NCBI GenBank assembly: GCA_032718475.1 | Contig: JAUCBJ010006333.1 | Location: 1 to 25,714, forward strand | Direction: 5' to 3' | Source: Nemertoderma westbladi | Taxonomy: Eukaryota > Xenacoelomorpha > Nemertodermatida > Nemertodermatidae | DNA length: 25,714 bases | Part shown: one piece after another, positions 22,801 through 25,714 of the stretch | Layout: every line of letters starts with the position of its first letter | How positions within the stretch are numbered: the stretch's first letter is position 1 | The notes under the pieces: generated by a model | Told to the model about the DNA's origin: nothing | Database searches by the model: none | Seen by the model: the letters and a program-made list of their open reading frames with translations, nothing else | Translations under genes and position numbers: made by a program

Positions 22801-22914
22801 ATAATTGATAAATAATAATTATTGTTAATCTCTTCGATTGTTCATATTATCTAATTCTACTTATATTTTTTTTTTGAGAAATGTACACACCCGTACGGGG
22901 TAAATTTAATCTTT
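22801..22914 (+). repeat. Right copy of the ~113-bp direct repeat flanking the SINE
   Basis: See the left copy at 22447-22558. Sequence outside the repeats differs on both sides, so this pair brackets the SINE precisely. The length is far above a normal target-site duplication. Confidence 0.9.
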
Positions 22915-23594
22915 AATACATTAAAATGACATTTATTAGATTATAGTTAAATTAAAATTAAAATCAGAGTATTTAAAATATTAGGTTTGTATAAGTAAAT
23001 TTAAAATATAAAATAGGTTCTAAAATGCTAAAAAGTGTTTGGGGGGGGGGGGGGTCTGTATTCACTTATAGTTCCCCAGAGCCGAGAGAGCTGGACAGGA
23101 CCCACAGCTGAATAAGTGATAGCTCTCACTCGCACTGCCTCTACAGTATTTACAGTGACAGGTTGGGCCCAGTTCGTGAAATGGCGTTATGTCACTACAT
23201 AGTTTCCAGTGGAAGCCGTGGGCGGTGGCCCTCATAATAAGATGCCGGTTCCTTTGGCCTGGGGCGCGCCAACCCTGCGAGGTAAAAGCCGGTCCTTCTA
23301 AGAAGTTGTTGTCGCTAAACGATTCCTCCTCTGTCGTCTATATGACCTATATTGTTCTAACACCGTTTGATCAAAAATTCCCGGATATTTCAAATTTAGG
23401 TTTTCTACGTATGATTTACAACCAACTATCTTCATAGCTAAGGTGGACGAAGAGTATTTTGATAAACCAAGTAGACTTTTTAGGAAGGTAAATTACACTT
23501 TATCCAGTTCTTTGAGGTTCGTCAGAGTGAAAAAGGAGACTATATTTACGTACTTATTTTTACGTTAGTACATTTTTATTTTATTACTATACAG
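22915..23594 (+). other. 3' part of intron 3, no gene recognised
   Basis: AT-rich DNA runs to about 23035, then a run of 13 G (about 23041-23053), then a G/C-richer block to about 23330 that differs from its surroundings and may be an old mobile-element fragment of unknown type. An 82-codon frame (23189-23437) has no recognisable feature. The intron ends with a T/A-rich tract and ACTATACAG before 23595. Confidence 0.5.
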
Positions 23595-23726
23595 GGGTCA
23601 GAGAAGTGAAGTGGATTCAAGTGATAGAAAACCAAGGCAACGTCCTGAATTGGAAACATCTGATAGGCTGTCACCAAGGAAACGTAACGAAGTTCAGGAG
23701 AGCACCGAGAGAGTCATTATTGATAG
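23595..23726 (+). CDS. Coding exon of the SORBS-like gene (exon 4 seen here)
   Basis: Acceptor ACTATACAG precedes the exon and donor GTGCGT follows at 23727. The exon is 1 + 43 codons + 2 bases, phase-compatible with both neighbours. It reads GQRSEVDSSDRKPRQRPELE, then TSDRLSPRKRNEVQESTERV, then IID. It is highly charged linker sequence, consistent with a disordered stretch just before an SH3 domain. The other two frames on this strand give no family-like sequence, and the phase match is the main support. Confidence 0.75.
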
Positions 23727-23814
23727 GTGCGTTGTGTATAAATTAAATAACGTAAAGTAAAGCAAGAAAAGTAAGTAACCTCGTAAAGAAGGGCTTCTAC
23801 TTGTAATATTTTGC

Positions 23815-23949
23815 TTTTCAAGCAAGCAAAGCAGTCAGTCGGCCGAAGCCGGAGGCGACCCGAAGGCTTCTCTTTCGACTTTTGCTACCCGAGGGTAGGT
23901 GTGGGCGCTACTCATCCCTTGCTATGCTTCCAGTTATTTAACTGGTACT
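23815..23949 (-). mobile_element. Truncated SINE-related fragment lacking the tRNA head
   Basis: It shares the tail (AAGCAAGCAAAG), the GGCCGAAGCCGGAGGCGACC block, TACCCGAGGGTAG and CCAGTTATTTAACTGGTACT with the SINE at 22559-22792 in the same orientation. Homology ends after CTGGTACT at 23947, so the tRNA-like 5' part is absent. It sits in the 339-bp intron between the exons at 23595 and 24066. Confidence 0.8.
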
Positions 23950-24065
23950 CAACTTACATATCATTATTATTAGACTTTATTTTATCTATATTGTTTACTA
24001 TGATGTTTATAAAATGTACCATAAAGATGTTTTGACTAATTCCTTCCTATATTGTATTATTCTAG

Positions 24066-24179
24066 AGTTTCCAATCTAGAATCCTCACGCTCACCAACCC
24101 AGAAACAACCATCTCACTCACACACTCAGGTCAACCAGTTCGCCAAGGTCCTTTATGACTTCAAAGGACAAAACCACAA
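24066..24179 (+). CDS. Coding exon starting an SH3 domain, SORBS/CAP-like (exon 5 seen here)
   Basis: Acceptor TATTCTAG precedes 24066 and a strong donor GTGAGT follows at 24180. The exon is 1 + 37 codons + 2 bases. It ends in NQFAKVLYDFKGQNHK. The ALYDF-type motif (here VLYDF) is the start of an SH3 domain, which binds proline-rich ligands. The closest pattern I know is SH3-1 of SORBS1/SORBS2/vinexin (KAVYDFKAQTSKELSF), proteins that link vinculin and other adhesion partners to actin. The rest of the domain (the RT loop onward) must be in a later exon that I do not find before the window ends. EPS8-type SH3 domains (KYDF) fit less well. The SH3 call is firm; the family is moderately supported. 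Confidence 0.75.
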
Positions 24180-24781
24180 GTGAGTGTATCTGAATGCGCA
24201 GTTTTGTATATTAATAAATATATAATAATTCTGGTTGGGTTAGGGTTGCTTACATCACAATTTTAGTTAGGGTTGATCAGCTAGCAGCACCTTCCTAGCT
24301 GCTAACAAGTAAATGCTTCAGTGAAATCCCTGCTTAAATGTCGCATTGGTAAAAAAAAATACCCTCGATAACATTAAACTCTAAAAATCTGCCTAAAAAT
24401 ATGGTAGGAAATTTAAATGGGTTTGTTTCAATACATAAAACAGCGACTTAACTTAAAAGCCTGCCACTGCCTGACTGATGTACTTCAGTAATTAACCGGT
24501 ACTGACTGCTGACCGTAATTCTGACAGTACAGCCATGGCAGCATGGTCTACTTTTATCAGATTATAGTACTATATAGTAGGTCATGGTGCAGCATAACAA
24601 TACTGTTTACCGATAGGCATACTCTGTCTGTCTGTCAGGCTGTATATAAAATATACATTTACTCTCCGACCCTCGTGCCACTCGTCCGCGTTAATAAAAT
24701 ATCTCGAGTTCTCAGTTACGGTAGGTAGGCCTATTCGGTCAGCACTTACCTTTCCGGTTCAATCCGTTATTCTGCTCTACT
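24180..24781 (+). other. Start of the next host-gene intron and upstream region of the uS10m gene
   Basis: It begins with donor GTGAGT. There is no exon-like frame that continues the SH3 domain. A TATA-like TATATAAA lies at 24643-24650, and a CTTTCC pyrimidine motif, as seen near starts of ribosomal protein transcripts, at 24750-24755. Both are weak hints at the uS10m promoter, and they imply different start sites. Confidence 0.35.
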
Positions 24782-25441
24782 ATGACTCTATTCCGGCGCT
24801 TCCTATCCCTGCCATACCTACCGCTACCACACATCCACCCCTCCCTACCCCTCACCCACCAACCCCACCGCCCCTACACCACCGACCCCTCGGCACCACC
24901 CCGTCGACTACGCGAACCCCGGATGGCCTCCCGGGAACGACGTATCCGGGAGGCCGTATTCCCGATCCCGAACCGCGGAATAGACCCGCCACCGCCGATA
25001 GACCCGGTATCTCAACGGTCCTTCCCTCCCCTAACAACCGGCCCCAACCCCGACAAACTCTACCGCCGAATATACCTGACTCTCAAGGCCCACCACGACT
25101 CTGTACTGGACAGTTACTCGGAGTTCATCACGCAGACGTGCTCCCGTCTAGGGGTCGAACTCACGAACTGGAGGACACCGAAACGCAATTATCTCATCCT
25201 CACGCTACTCCGCTCCAAACACATCTACAAGAAGCACCGCGTGCAGTACGAGATCCGTACTTACTATCGAATCATTGAGCTGAGTAAAGTAACAGGCAGC
25301 ACCGCAGACACTCTTCTAGCATACATTGAGAGTAACATACCGGAGGGGGTTGCCATTGAGATAAAGAAGGTTGAGGTGCTACCGTTACCAGACTGGTTAA
25401 CTGGGGGTGGTGGGGAAGTTACTGAAAATGAAACTAAATAG
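24782..25441 (+). CDS. MRPS10: Mitochondrial small ribosomal subunit protein uS10m
   Basis: A complete 219-codon frame runs from ATG at 24782 to TAG. Residues 1 to about 34 are rich in Arg, Leu, Pro and His with no acidic residue, fitting a mitochondrial import signal. Residues 35-90 are a Pro/Arg-rich linker. Residues 92-202 form the S10 domain, with LYRRIYLTLKAHHDSVLDSY, the highly diagnostic SKHIYKKHRVQYEIRTYYR, GSTADTLLAYIESNIPEGVA and EIKKVEVLPLP. Human MRPS10 is about 201 residues, so the length is normal. The protein is part of the mitoribosome small-subunit head. The frame has no intron. It follows the SH3 exon on the same strand and is probably nested in a host intron. No poly(A) tract or clear target-site duplication is seen, so a retrocopy is possible but unproven; the frame is intact, which argues for a working gene. 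Confidence 0.92.
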   Translation: MTLFRRFLSLPYLPLPHIHPSLPLTHQPHRPYTTDPSAPPRRLREPRMASRERRIREAVFPIPNRGIDPPPPIDPVSQRSFPPLTTGPNPDKLYRRIYLTLKAHHDSVLDSYSEFITQTCSRLGVELTNWRTPKRNYLILTLLRSKHIYKKHRVQYEIRTYYRIIELSKVTGSTADTLLAYIESNIPEGVAIEIKKVEVLPLPDWLTGGGGEVTENETK

Positions 25442-25714
25442 ATTTTTATTATGGAGACACATAAATAATAATTATCTTGTTTTTTTATAATATAAATCTT
25501 TGTTTGTTTCTCAATTAGTTTCTTATTGAATATCCGAGCGAAAGCTCGAGCGAGTCCGAGCGATCCACGCCCCTCCTGGTAGCGGTTTGCGATCCACGCC
25601 CCTCCTGGTAGCGGTTTGTGATCCACGCCCCTCCTGGTAGCGGTTTGTGATCCACGCCCCTGGTAGCGGTTTGTGATTGAAAGTTACTAAATTCGGGATC
25701 CACGCCCCTGGTAG
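25442..25714 (+). repeat. 3' flank of uS10m and a 26-29-bp minisatellite at the window end
   Basis: AT-rich sequence to about 25530 probably holds the 3' untranslated region; no perfect AATAAA is seen, only ATAAAT near 25463. Units of GATCCACGCCCCTCCTGGTA + GCGGTTTGT (29 bp) start at 25562, 25591 and 25620. The unit at 25649 lacks CTC (26 bp). A further unit starts at 25697 after a 22-bp interruption and runs off the window. The preceding GAGCGAAAGCTCGAGCGAGT also has a short internal repeat. Confidence 0.85.

Noticed and set aside
23189-23437. 82-codon frame in intron 3
   Set aside because: It starts in a G/C-rich block and ends in AT-rich DNA, and shows no domain, splice or phase support.
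24232-24275. Telomere-like GGTTAGGGTTG and TTAGTTAGGGTTG
   Set aside because: There are only two isolated matches, too few for an interstitial telomere array.

Overview
The window reads as invertebrate animal nuclear DNA: AT-rich introns, canonical GT-AG splice sites, a tRNA-derived SINE and many minisatellites. A lophotrochozoan, perhaps a mollusc, is my guess; the sequence does not fix the species.

Most of the window (about 2.1 to at least 24.2 kb, + strand) is the middle of one large spliced gene. Five coding exons can be joined with matching splice phases: 2155-2282 (or 2155-2249), 12719-18097 (a 5.4 kb giant exon), 20319-20460, 23595-23726 and 24066-24179. The last starts an SH3 domain (FAKVLYDFKGQNHK) that best fits SH3-1 of the SORBS/CAP/vinexin adaptor family. 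The giant exon codes a Ser/Arg-rich disordered protein with 15 evenly spaced copies of a GREMYRY motif, a proline stretch and a 16-residue tandem repeat. The gene's first and last exons lie outside the window.

The introns are filled with tandem repeats. Intron 1 (10.4 kb) is almost wholly a 59/60-bp G/T-rich minisatellite of about 170 units with higher-order structure. Intron 3 starts with a 42-bp array of 25 exactly phased units, each carrying a GTAAGT donor-like site and usually TACTAACAG, and continues with 54 exactly phased 17-bp units. Both the 59/60-bp and the 42-bp array start at the 3' edge of a coding exon, so they copy exon-intron junction sequence. A 52/53-bp minisatellite opens the window and a 26-29-bp one closes it. 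Intron 2 holds two oppositely oriented C/G-run elements and a G/C hairpin repeat. Introns 3 and 4 hold a SINE and a truncated relative.

At 24782-25441, just past the SH3 exon and on the same strand, lies a complete intronless frame for mitochondrial ribosomal protein uS10m (MRPS10), probably nested in the next intron of the large gene.

The most unusual signal is the 42-bp array of repeated splice-site-like sequences. All its possible exon additions would keep the reading frame, while retention of the intron would hit an immediate stop just before the SH3 region.
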